Source: a virus
Reading direction: 5' to 3' (one strand)
DNA: 64,000 bases
Virus record (IMG/VR): IMGVR_UViG_3300017986_000020
Coordinates: 1 to 64,000 of that record
Both the position numbers and the translations under genes were made by a program. Positions 24,835 to 33,700 of the stretch are shown here, piece after piece (within the stretch, counting starts at the first letter, position 1; each line of letters starts with the position of its first letter). Below the pieces are notes generated by a model. It was not told where the DNA came from. It made no database searches and worked only from the letters and a program-made list of their open reading frames with translations.

Positions 24835-25089
24835 TTAAATTAAATATTCATCATTTTCGTTTTCCCATTCACCAATAGCATTACGGAAACCTAGAGCAAG
24901 CATGCCGTCATAATCGCACATTTCTTCCCACTCTGAGATAACTTCGTCTAGTTGTTCCCGGCTAAGTTCGCTTGGGCTTTCTACACCAAAATGTTCTTGG
25001 ATCAAACCATATGCCCATTCCGTGACATGACCCTCAATCCAGTCTAGCATCTTGTGTGCTTTATATACTTTAAATGGTTCTTCTGACAT
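24835..25089 (-). CDS. Conserved small acidic phage protein, unknown
   Basis: The 84-residue protein begins MSEEPFKVYKAHKMLDWIEG, continues with LIQEHFGVES and an acidic helix (LDEVISEWEEM) and ends with the acidic WENENDEYLI. A similar short protein is found in marine T4-like phages near the recombination genes; its job is not known to me. It has its own strong early promoter (25120-25148) and a GGAAAG ribosome site, and is followed at once by the next early promoter. Confidence 0.7.
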   Translation of the reverse strand: MSEEPFKVYKAHKMLDWIEGHVTEWAYGLIQEHFGVESPSELSREQLDEVISEWEEMCDYDGMLALGFRNAIGEWENENDEYLI

Positions 25090-25119
25090 TTTACTTTCCT
25101 TAATGTTTCTGATATCTTA

Positions 25120-25148
25120 TATATAGTACGATTCGTTAATAATGTCAA
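25120..25148 (-). promoter_or_regulatory. Sigma-70-type early promoter
   Basis: TTGACA (25143-25148), spacer of 17, TATATA (25120-25125) on the minus strand, 31 bases before the 84-residue gene. Confidence 0.78.
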
Positions 25149-25151
25149 GTA

Positions 25152-25472
25152 CTAATCGTCTTTTTCTTTTTCTATTTCCCAACCTAGTGTTTCTAGTTCA
25201 TCTTTAATGGTCATCATTGGAAACTCTGATAACATATCATATCTCATATAATCACTGTCATCGTTCCATTCACGGATAACAACAAGATTATCATTTTTAT
25301 CTAAACTGCATGTTTCTATAAACGCTTTATCTGCTATGAAGTCTTCCATAAGTTCTTTTACTTCGTCATTTTCATCTGCTCTATCAAAATCAGAACACCA
25401 TTCAATGTACGCTTCTTCTGCGTCCCACCACTTAGTTTTCCATTTTTTTAATGTATAAATTTCTTTTGTCAT
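25152..25472 (-). CDS. Acidic small protein after gp46, unknown
   Basis: The 106-residue protein is acidic and tryptophan-rich (TLKKWKTKWWDAEEAYIEW) and has no recognised domain. Its start overlaps the stop of gp46 by four bases, so it is coupled to the recombination operon. High acidity and small size would fit a DNA mimic or an inhibitor of a host protein, but there is no direct evidence. Confidence 0.65.
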   Translation of the reverse strand: MTKEIYTLKKWKTKWWDAEEAYIEWCSDFDRADENDEVKELMEDFIADKAFIETCSLDKNDNLVVIREWNDDSDYMRYDMLSEFPMMTIKDELETLGWEIEKEKDD

Positions 25473-27265
25473 ATTACAGTTTCCAGTTCTACACCAGGTT
25501 CTACCATTTCTTCTTCTTGTGTGAAAGTAGTAAAGCCGTTTTCTTTTATAACATTTAGCACATCACTTACTCGACCTTGAAGTTCTTCACGGTGTGATAC
25601 CAAGAACAGTGAACGTCCTCTATCACGTACCATCTTCTTAAGAACTGCTAGTGATGCTTCAACTCCATTTGAATCCATACCGCTGTCAATAAGTTCGTCA
25701 ACAAACATAACATTGATTGTCGAATAAAGTGATTCAAAAATATCACGGAATGCCCATGAAAGTCCAAGAATAAGTCTGTTACGTTCTCCACGTGATAAGT
25801 TATCAAAGTCTAAGTCACGTCCAAGTTCGGTAATTTCAACTGACAAATCAGATTGGAATTTGACTTCGTGTGGTAGACCTAACTTTTCTAAGTAGAAATC
25901 TAAACGGTTGTTCAAATAAGATAAGTTTTGATCGATAATTTTCTTACGTATGAAACTATCTTTATTTGTAAGTAACTTTAGTAAGAACTCCTGATGGTCT
26001 TTATAAGACGATAGACTATTCATAGTTGTGTAGTCTAGTTCTTCTAGTGAACTGTCACGCATATCTTTGATTTGTTCTGAATAAGGGTCTTCTGTTTTTC
26101 TTTTACTATCGATTTGTTCTTGTAACATTCTTACAGAATTTTGATGTTCATACGCATCTTGTAAAGAATTGTAGAATACTTCAGGTTTATCTCCTAAATC
26201 ACCGATATCATCTATTACACTAGTATACTCTTTATATCTTACATTATTTTCTTCCAGTGTTTTAGCTGCTTCTAGTTTTTGTTCTTCTTTAGAAGCAAGT
26301 ATACTTTCTTGTTTACTGTCATGCATTTCCTGACCACAAGCATAACACTTGTGTTCTTTCAGCATTAAAATTTCAGCATCTAGTTTTTCTATTACTTTGT
26401 GTTGTTTGATATTCTCAGTATCAATACTGTTAATCCATTTTACTGCTTCGTCTAAACGTGTTTTCTTTTCGTTGTATTCTGATAACAATGATTGATTTTT
26501 TATTTCAGTATCAATATCAATGTGAGATAAAGAATCTAAACCAGACTCTAAATCTGATAATTCTTTTTCATGTTTCTCTGACCAGATACGTTGTCTACGT
26601 TCAATATCCTTGATAGATTTAAGAATACGTTGATTAGCCTCTTCGATAGATTTTAATCGATATTCTTCTTCTTTCATTTGTTCTTTCGTGTCTTTGATAT
26701 CGTCTTTTAGTTTATCTGCTTTGCGAGATAACTCAGTAATACCTAATAATTCTTCAATAATTTCACGTTGATCACCAGCTCTCATTGACAAGAAAGGTTC
26801 TGTATACGTATTCAGCGCAACAATATGTTTAAACATACCATGTGAAATACCAATAATAGAGTCAACTTCCACCTGTGTTTGACGCATTTCACCTTGTGCT
26901 TCATCTTGTGATTCATTTACATCTACTCCATCACGTATTAATCTAAAAACGTTAGGTCTACGACCACGTTCAATTCTAAATTCACTTCCATTATATTCAA
27001 AATCAACAGTTACTAACATACCTTTACTATTAGTTTTGTTAATTAGATTATCTTTTTTGATGTTTGTTAGTGCGTTACCGTACAATCCATACGATAAAGC
27101 ATTGATAAGTGTTGTCTTACCTGTACCATTACGTGATCCATCACCTCCCAAATCTAAGTTATTACCTAGAACAAGAGTTAGATTATCACGTTGTAAGTCA
27201 ATAGCCTGTGTTACATTACCTACGCTCATAAAATTACGTATAGTAATATTCTTAATTTTTAACAA
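25469..27265 (-). CDS. 46: Recombination endonuclease subunit, gp46-like (Rad50/SbcC family)
   Basis: gp46 is the ATPase arm of the gp46/gp47 complex that resects DNA ends for recombination-dependent replication and helps degrade host DNA. The 598-residue protein shows Walker A in SRNGTGKTTLINALSYG (about residues 44-60), a Q-loop region, two long coiled coils (about 175-290 and 320-420) joined at a zinc hook CYACGQ (about 307), the signature LSRGERNRLILGLSWAF, and Walker B in INVMFVDELIDSG near the C-terminus. Length is near T4 gp46 (560). Unusually, its partner gp47 is separated from it by a dehydrogenase gene. Confidence 0.95.
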   Translation of the reverse strand: MLKIKNITIRNFMSVGNVTQAIDLQRDNLTLVLGNNLDLGGDGSRNGTGKTTLINALSYGLYGNALTNIKKDNLINKTNSKGMLVTVDFEYNGSEFRIERGRRPNVFRLIRDGVDVNESQDEAQGEMRQTQVEVDSIIGISHGMFKHIVALNTYTEPFLSMRAGDQREIIEELLGITELSRKADKLKDDIKDTKEQMKEEEYRLKSIEEANQRILKSIKDIERRQRIWSEKHEKELSDLESGLDSLSHIDIDTEIKNQSLLSEYNEKKTRLDEAVKWINSIDTENIKQHKVIEKLDAEILMLKEHKCYACGQEMHDSKQESILASKEEQKLEAAKTLEENNVRYKEYTSVIDDIGDLGDKPEVFYNSLQDAYEHQNSVRMLQEQIDSKRKTEDPYSEQIKDMRDSSLEELDYTTMNSLSSYKDHQEFLLKLLTNKDSFIRKKIIDQNLSYLNNRLDFYLEKLGLPHEVKFQSDLSVEITELGRDLDFDNLSRGERNRLILGLSWAFRDIFESLYSTINVMFVDELIDSGMDSNGVEASLAVLKKMVRDRGRSLFLVSHREELQGRVSDVLNVIKENGFTTFTQEEEMVEPGVELETVI

Positions 27266-27275
27266 ATGTTCACCT

Positions 27276-27872
27276 TTATCTTGCGAAATGTCCAGATTGA
27301 ATTGGATCTAAACTAATCTCATTGATATTAACATAATCTGGTTGTTGAATCAACCATAAAATAACTTCAGCTATGTATTCAACATCTATTAGTTTTCTAT
27401 CCGGATGCTTCTTAACTACACTTGGTGTTGTTAAGCTACCCGGAGATAAAAGTGTTGTTTTGACATTTGAACCGCCGATAGTCATATAAGTTAAGTCTCT
27501 GTTGTATACCTTTAGTGATTTCTTTTCAGTTGGGTATCGCCATGTTCTACCCTTAACACCAGTATCTGCTGTCGAACCCATACTTATAATGTGCGCCGTT
27601 CGTTTTTCTTCTAGTAACTTTGTATAAAACGTTTCTAAGATAAGAGTTTGTTGGTACTTCCAAAGTGCTGCATTATTGATGAATACATTGAAATCATCGT
27701 CAATAAATTTTTGTGCTAGTCTATCCTGTTCGTCAGATTTGTCTAGCTGCCAGCCAGTGCTCCTACTACAAGCACTATAATCAATACCACCCACAGTATC
27801 AAAAAGATCGCATATCGCTTTACAAAGTCCATAGTCTCTATTTCCTGTTATTAGTACACGTTTGTTTTCCAT
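27276..27872 (-). CDS. Short-chain dehydrogenase/reductase (SDR) family protein
   Basis: SDR enzymes use NAD(P)H to oxidise or reduce alcohols, sugars and related groups. The 198-residue protein opens RVLITGNRDYGL, a cofactor loop in which the usual TGxxxGxG is altered (TGNRDYGL). It has the structural motif INNAA, the catalytic serine in IISMGSTAD and the catalytic pair YxxxK in RYPTEKK. LLSPGSLTTP follows, matching the PG motif. It is shorter than typical SDRs (about 250) and lacks part of the substrate-binding end. The gene is inserted cleanly between gp47 and gp46 with tiny gaps, so it is expressed with them. Substrate unknown. Confidence 0.78.
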   Translation of the reverse strand: MENKRVLITGNRDYGLCKAICDLFDTVGGIDYSACSRSTGWQLDKSDEQDRLAQKFIDDDFNVFINNAALWKYQQTLILETFYTKLLEEKRTAHIISMGSTADTGVKGRTWRYPTEKKSLKVYNRDLTYMTIGGSNVKTTLLSPGSLTTPSVVKKHPDRKLIDVEYIAEVILWLIQQPDYVNINEISLDPIQSGHFAR

Positions 27873-27873
27873 G

Positions 27874-28884
27874 TTATAGTCCGTTATATATCTCTATAAG
27901 AGTATTTGTATTGTAACTACCATCAAGTGCAGATAGCTGCGAAACAACAATTTGGTCTATTGTTTCAAAATGTATCTCAGCACCTACATCTTCAGTGTGT
28001 TCTGATAACTTGATAGGTACAAGTGTGATATCTCTTAAGTCATAGGTTTCTACAAATGTATCTTTGATGAAGTTTGCTTCTTCATATGAAATATCGATAT
28101 CTAAAGAGATACGTATGGATGATTTGGGTAACAAATACTTATCTGGGCTATCTAAGAGTTGAGATAGTTTGATAGTCTTATATTTAGGAGCATCTGACCA
28201 AGCAAAAAACTCTGGCTCTTTATCCCATTCTAAGTACATCCACCCACGTTCATCATCCCACGCATCAGAAAAATTATGCGGGAATGCATTACCGGTATAG
28301 ATAACATTACCTTTTACTTGTCGCTTATGAAAGTGACCCGTGAAAACATAATCTTGGTTCTGAAACATTTCAGATTTTAGTCCGCCGTGATCTGGCATTT
28401 CAACCATAGCATTCAACATAAAGTACGGAAGTTCAAAGTGACCAAACATATATTTTGATTTTACTTTCGGTACTTTTTTCCATTCATCTCCAACTAACCA
28501 ACTAACTAGCGCAACGTCACCTTCTACATGTGTATCTCTGATTAGATGAACATTTTCTAATTCTTCTACAAATTCAACAGAGTTTATATCACGGCTTTCC
28601 CGATAAAACAAATCGTGGTTACCTAAAATCATATAAACATTGTCAAATGCTTCACTTAGCTTTCTTAATCCTTGAATACTCCACTTCATAGTAGAGATAT
28701 TAAGACTAGCACGATTGTGGTGCCAGTCTCCACCAAAGATACAAGTCTCACATCCTTTAGCGTGTGCTTGTTCAATGAACCAGTCTACAAATGCGTCACA
28801 GTCTTCATTATGCTGTCTTGCATTATTTCGCATACCATAGTGAATGTCTGTAAAGAATGCTAATTTGTCGAATAGTTTAGTCAT
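27874..28884 (-). CDS. 47: Recombination endonuclease subunit, gp47-like (Mre11/SbcD family)
   Basis: gp47 is the nuclease that works with gp46. The 336-residue protein has the metallophosphoesterase motifs in order: FFTDIHYG (DxH, residues 11-18), FGGDWHHNR (GD, about 50), ILGNHDLF (GNHD, about 92), MFGHFELP and FTGHFHKR (GHxH). The size is that of T4 gp47 (339). Its start overlaps the stop of gp55 by eight bases, and the SDR gene follows after one base. Confidence 0.95.
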   Translation of the reverse strand: MTKLFDKLAFFTDIHYGMRNNARQHNEDCDAFVDWFIEQAHAKGCETCIFGGDWHHNRASLNISTMKWSIQGLRKLSEAFDNVYMILGNHDLFYRESRDINSVEFVEELENVHLIRDTHVEGDVALVSWLVGDEWKKVPKVKSKYMFGHFELPYFMLNAMVEMPDHGGLKSEMFQNQDYVFTGHFHKRQVKGNVIYTGNAFPHNFSDAWDDERGWMYLEWDKEPEFFAWSDAPKYKTIKLSQLLDSPDKYLLPKSSIRISLDIDISYEEANFIKDTFVETYDLRDITLVPIKLSEHTEDVGAEIHFETIDQIVVSQLSALDGSYNTNTLIEIYNGL

Positions 28885-29770
28885 CGTCTGCGTAAATCTC
28901 TTTAATAGTTTCAGTAGGGATTTGTTCGTCTGTAATCTTAGTACTGGTAACTTTTTTCCAACGTTCTTGTGATTTCATTTCGTGTTCAAGTTGCCTTGTC
29001 CAACTTGGTGCTTGCCCTGACTTCTCTAACAAGTCATCACGAATACCTTGATTTTTCTTTTCAATATTAAGAACACGGGTGAATGAGTTGTTCACTGCGG
29101 CAGTGTAATAAGCAAACGGGTTATCTGATTTCGCTTCATTAAACTGTAGACCAATCTGTGTCAACTGTAGTAGAGCTTGTCCACGCATTTCGTCAATGTA
29201 TGTATAACCACGCCAGTTAGCACGTTGCGAATAACGCTCAACTAACTTGATATACATGTTTGCTAGTGTTGCCGTGATACGACCAGACTCTAAATCAAAC
29301 TCTTTATTTTTGTTAAAATGTGAAATACCAACTTCAGTGACCTCATCATTTCTAAGAATGTAATGCTTATAAGGTGGGAAGTTTAGTTTCACTTTATGAT
29401 CTGCTACTGTCTTTGGGTTTTGTTTACGTCCGGGTTCATCTGGAATGTGTTCATAAGTCATTACTCGAAATACAATTTCTTCTTCATTGAATGAAGTTGG
29501 ATCCACAGAAAAATCTGCTTGTTTTTTCTTTTTGTCTGTGTTTAGATCCCATGCTTCTTTCTGTAAACGGTCAGCACGATTTTGTCTTGCCATATCCATT
29601 AGACCGTTAATTTCTTCTTTTATGTTTAATTCGCCTGATATATTATCAATAATAATATCAAATTTATGATACAAATCTCTGTCTTCAAACCAACAAAAGT
29701 TTGACTTAGATATGTGGATTTGTTTTAACATATCTTTGTTGTTTAAATAATTTTGACCTCGTCTAGCCAT
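28877..29770 (-). CDS. 55: Late-transcription sigma factor, gp55-like
   Basis: gp55 replaces host sigma-70 on RNA polymerase and recognises the late -10 motif (TATAAATA) found throughout this window. The C-terminal half carries a sigma region 2-like block: TLANMYIKLVERYSQRANWR, YIDEMRGQALLQL, NPFAYYTAAVNNSFTRVLN and IEKKNQGIRDDLLEKS. The 297-residue product is longer than T4 gp55 (185). The extra length is an N-terminal region of about 120 residues of unknown role. It lies first behind the best sigma-70 promoter on this strand, so it is made early, as the family requires. Confidence 0.9.
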   Translation of the reverse strand: MARRGQNYLNNKDMLKQIHISKSNFCWFEDRDLYHKFDIIIDNISGELNIKEEINGLMDMARQNRADRLQKEAWDLNTDKKKKQADFSVDPTSFNEEEIVFRVMTYEHIPDEPGRKQNPKTVADHKVKLNFPPYKHYILRNDEVTEVGISHFNKNKEFDLESGRITATLANMYIKLVERYSQRANWRGYTYIDEMRGQALLQLTQIGLQFNEAKSDNPFAYYTAAVNNSFTRVLNIEKKNQGIRDDLLEKSGQAPSWTRQLEHEMKSQERWKKVTSTKITDEQIPTETIKEIYADDD

Positions 29771-29793
29771 GGTATACTCCTAATATTACATTA

Positions 29794-29822
29794 ATTATAC
29801 AACCAGAGAAAGCAGTTGTCAA
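29794..29822 (-). promoter_or_regulatory. Consensus sigma-70 early promoter of the gp55-gp47-SDR-gp46 operon
   Basis: Exact TTGACA (29817-29822) and exact TATAAT (29794-29799) are 17 bases apart on the minus strand, 24 bases before the gp55 start. An AGGAG ribosome site follows. Confidence 0.92.
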
Positions 29823-29847
29823 GCGTTAAGTTCGTACATTATACGCA

Positions 29848-29857
29848 GATAAATACT
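29848..29857 (+). promoter_or_regulatory. T4-type late promoter of the baseplate hub operon
   Basis: GATAAATACT lies 23 bases before the first baseplate gene, with TTAGGAGAA between them. The surrounding 30 bases (29831-29860) recur with 25 matches at 38771-38800. Confidence 0.78.
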
Positions 29858-29879
29858 GCTAAGATTTAGGAGAACCAGT

Positions 29880-30473
29880 ATGGCTTACAATCCATATATA
29901 GAAGAACAACCAGTTTTTATAAAGGACCCAAGTAATAGATTGAAAGAGGCGGGTTTGAAAGAAAATACCTTTTACTTTCCTTATACGCCTACTATTAGTA
30001 GTATAATCAATACAAACTATAACGTGGCAGCCACAACACATTCAAATTATCAACAAGCATTTTTTGAAAGTGCTGCTAATGCTAGTTTTTCTATTGCTGC
30101 TCCAATCATAATTGAAAACGAAGAGCAAGGTAGACATATCATAAAAGCATTGAACTTTTTTAGAGGCTCCATGAAAATGAGATTTGGATTAAATGATAAA
30201 GAAAGAGGTCTCCCACCACCTGTATTACGTTTTACTGGTCATGGCGTGTATGTAAATGTTCCTGTTATTATAACAGATTTTACATATAACTTAGATTCTG
30301 ATATGTCTTATATTGATGTAGATAATTTAGATAATGGAGAACCTGTCAGACTTCCAGTAAGTAGTACATTTGTTATGACATTACAAACTACATATTCTCC
30401 TAAAAATGTAAGAGAAAACTTCACACTAGATGCTTATCTTAGTGGGCAACTGAAAGGAAGAGGTTATGTATAA
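29880..30473 (+). CDS. 48: Baseplate tail-tube cap, gp48-like
   Basis: In T4, gp48 and gp54 sit on the hub and start tube polymerisation. The 197-residue protein has the tube-like fold pattern of that family: AAPIIIENEEQGRHIIKALN, MRFGLNDKERGLPPPVLRF, GVYVNVPVIITDFTYNLDSD, and the closing TFVMTLQTTYSPKNVRENF. The latter segments match the conserved C-terminal half of gp48 proteins of marine T4-like phages. Which T4 paralogue it equals (gp48 or gp54) is not certain. It overlaps gp53 by eight bases. Confidence 0.62.
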   Translation: MAYNPYIEEQPVFIKDPSNRLKEAGLKENTFYFPYTPTISSIINTNYNVAATTHSNYQQAFFESAANASFSIAAPIIIENEEQGRHIIKALNFFRGSMKMRFGLNDKERGLPPPVLRFTGHGVYVNVPVIITDFTYNLDSDMSYIDVDNLDNGEPVRLPVSSTFVMTLQTTYSPKNVRENFTLDAYLSGQLKGRGYV

Positions 30474-30756
30474 GAAACATTCTCCATGGAGTAATACTAC
30501 TATTCTATATGATAGAATTTTAGATATTCAAAAAAGAAGATATATTAAAAAAGATCCACTAGATGAAGAAATTCTTATACCTCAGCAATATGATGGTAGG
30601 CCTGATTTGTTCAGCTATGAAAAATATGGTACATCGAAATATTGGTGGATTTTTTCAGCAAGAAATCCAGATACGATACAAGATCCTATAAATGATTTTA
30701 AGGCTGGTACAATGATAAGAGTTCCACAAAAGAAGAATATTGAGCGAATGGGATAA
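30466..30756 (+). CDS. 53: Baseplate wedge protein, gp53-like
   Basis: gp53 clamps neighbouring wedges together around the hub. This 96-residue form has the LysM-like core RPDLFSYEKYGTSKYWWIF, SARNPDTIQDPINDF and GTMIRVPQ, which is the conserved part of gp53 proteins. It is half the length of T4 gp53 (196), as is usual in marine relatives. Its start overlaps the gp48-like gene, and the next gene begins three bases after its stop. Confidence 0.82.
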   Translation: MYKKHSPWSNTTILYDRILDIQKRRYIKKDPLDEEILIPQQYDGRPDLFSYEKYGTSKYWWIFSARNPDTIQDPINDFKAGTMIRVPQKKNIERMG

Positions 30757-30759
30757 AGA

Positions 30760-33700
30760 ATGGCGGTAAGGTCACAACGTAATAATAATCCTGGTAATAT
30801 AAGGACTAATTCAACAGCATGGGAAGGAAAAGTCGGCGACGACGGCTCTTTCGTCACCTTTGCTACACCTGAACACGGTGTTCGTGCTATGACAAAAACT
30901 CTTTATACTTACCAAGAGAAGCATGGCAAAAGAACATTACGAGATATTATTGGTCGTTGGGCGCCACCTAATGAAAACAGTACAGCAACTTACATTAGTA
31001 TTGTTTCTAAAGAAACTGGTATTAATCCAGATCAGCCTATAGATTTACGTAACAATCCAAAAACAACAGAGCGTGTAATCAATGCTATGATTAGAATGGA
31101 GGGCGGTAATAGTGCTGTAAACTATTTTAAACCTCATGTTTCAAATGGTATAAAGATGGCAAATGGTGAAGTTAGCACACCAACCTCTAAATTAGGAAAT
31201 AACACATTACCTGGATTAGGTAACCCTGATATATTATCGGAAATCGCACCTGAACTTCCAGAAGGAGTGGGTACTGATAGTCAAACAAGTACCGCTGGAC
31301 CTACATCAAGAGGTGGTCGTAGAGGATCTGATATCCAAACAAGTACCGCTGGACCTACATCAAGAGGTGGTCGTAGAGGATCTACAGATAACGTATCAAC
31401 ATTTAATTCTACTACATTTGAAAATATGACATCAGTTTTGAATTGGTTAGAAGATGAAGACCAATTTTGGGAAAATGAGTTAGATTTTTATGAAAACTAT
31501 AGTTATGATTTAGAATTTCTTGTAGTTCCAGTTGGTGAGTCAGAAAGTTTTTTAAATTTTAAATCAGTATCATTCGAACAAATAATTAATAATCAGTGGC
31601 CAGCAGAGAATTCTAACTATGTTACTATTGCTAAAACTGGGTTAACAACAGAATTTACAGTAGATAATCTACAAATAAGATCAATGGGAACAGGGTCAGG
31701 TGATGTAAACAAAATGGTAGGTACTGGTGTATCACTTTCATTTGACTTAAGACAAGTTGGTAATACTAGTATAAATGACACACTTATAGGTATCGTAATG
31801 CTTATGGGCTATGCATCTATTGCGGATGCTACATATTATATGAAAATTAATTTTAATGGTTACAATTTAGATGATCCAACTGACGCCCCACAATTACCAA
31901 CTACAAAAGTTATACCATTCAAACTTAACAAGTTAAAAGATATCACAACTACAACTAACGAAACTGGAACTATTATAACCTTAGAAGGTACAATAATTCA
32001 ACAAATGGCAACTTTGGCAAATGTTAATATAACAGAGTATCCATTCGAATTTACGATCAAAGACACACTTGAAGAAACTATCAATAGTTTTATAGATGAT
32101 TTGAATGATGTTGTTAGTTCTCCAGAAAATACATCATATACCGCTGAACAGTTAAGATTTTTAACTGAATATGAAGTAAGATTTGATTCATCTATGGACA
32201 GATTTAAATCAAGTTCAATGATATCGAGTACAAATGTTAATACAAGTGCAGGTAATAATACTGTTTCAAAAAGAACTAACTCTATTAATAGCGGTGAGAC
32301 AGTTGGTAATATAACCCCTGGGTTGAGTGTCATTGACGTTCTACATGACATATGTATTCAATCTGCTGAAATTAAAAAAGAGATATTGGTTGAATCTGAA
32401 ACATTTAATAATGTTATACGAATTGAACCGGATGTTATACCTAAACCCGGCGGGTATAATGTTATAACAGGTGAAACAGGTTCTACTGTAATCTATAACA
32501 TTATTATGAAACGTGAATTTATAGACCAAAATGCTGCTAACCAATTGTCTAAAATGCAGGAAGTTAGGAAAACTCTAGATGAGATATTTGGCACTGGTAG
32601 ATGTAGAAAAGTTTATTATTATCACTACACTGGCTTGAACGATCAGATTTTAGATTTGACTGTTTCATTAGATAGACAACTAATAAAAACATATAATACA
32701 CCCAAAGATTCATTTACAGCGTTTACTTTTTTGAAAGCAAATTCTAATTTGCATATTGCGTTAAGTGAAAAACAACAGCAAAAGGTGGACGAACTACAGC
32801 AACAAGCTAATGACATACAAAAATTAATAGACCAAAAAGACGGAGAAGCCGCAAAGTTACAAGAGGAAATTGCTGGTGAAAAATCTAAGTTATTGTCAAT
32901 TATGGCAAGTCAAAAACGTTCTACGGTTGCCAATGCACCACCTGGTGCACGAGATGAATTTGAAAAGAGATTCCAAACTTTACAAGAAGCATTAGATAAT
33001 GGAGACTCTGTATCTTTAGCAGCACTACAAAGAGAATTTCCAGAAGAATTTGCTGAATTAAAAAACAATGAAGGTTTTAACAGATTACAACAGTTAGACA
33101 AACAACTTAAAGAAATTAATAATCAAAGAAATACAGAGCAGGCAAATCAAAATAAAATAGACTCAAACATAAAAAGACGTTTTGAGGAACAATTAGGTAT
33201 ACAGTTAGGTGATGCACTCCAAGCACAGGCAGCTAAACAATCTGCTACACTTTCACAGTTTTCAAATGGTGGATTTATACTAGCAGAAGAGTTAGGTGAT
33301 GATTTGATATCTAGTAAGATGGATAGTAAATCCTTTGGTGCGTTACTTGATACTTTGATTTTGAACCCTTTAATCTTTAAACGTGCTATTATTCCATCAC
33401 TTATGGAGGAGAAGAAACCCAGAGTATTCAAAGTTCCAGATCAAGAAGAAATGGAACTAGCAAGACAGAAGTTTTATGAATCTTTAGATGGTGATACAAG
33501 TATGCATCAACTTAGTATGACTATTAAAGGCGATCCGTTTTGGTTGGAATATTATTTAACTAAAGAACAACAGAGAACGCATTTCGGTCAAAACAATACA
33601 AATGATAATAATAAAGGATTTTTTACTAATATAAATGGTAACAATTATTTTGTTCTTGTTGTGAATAAAGCAGATGGGGTCGATGAACATGATAACATTA

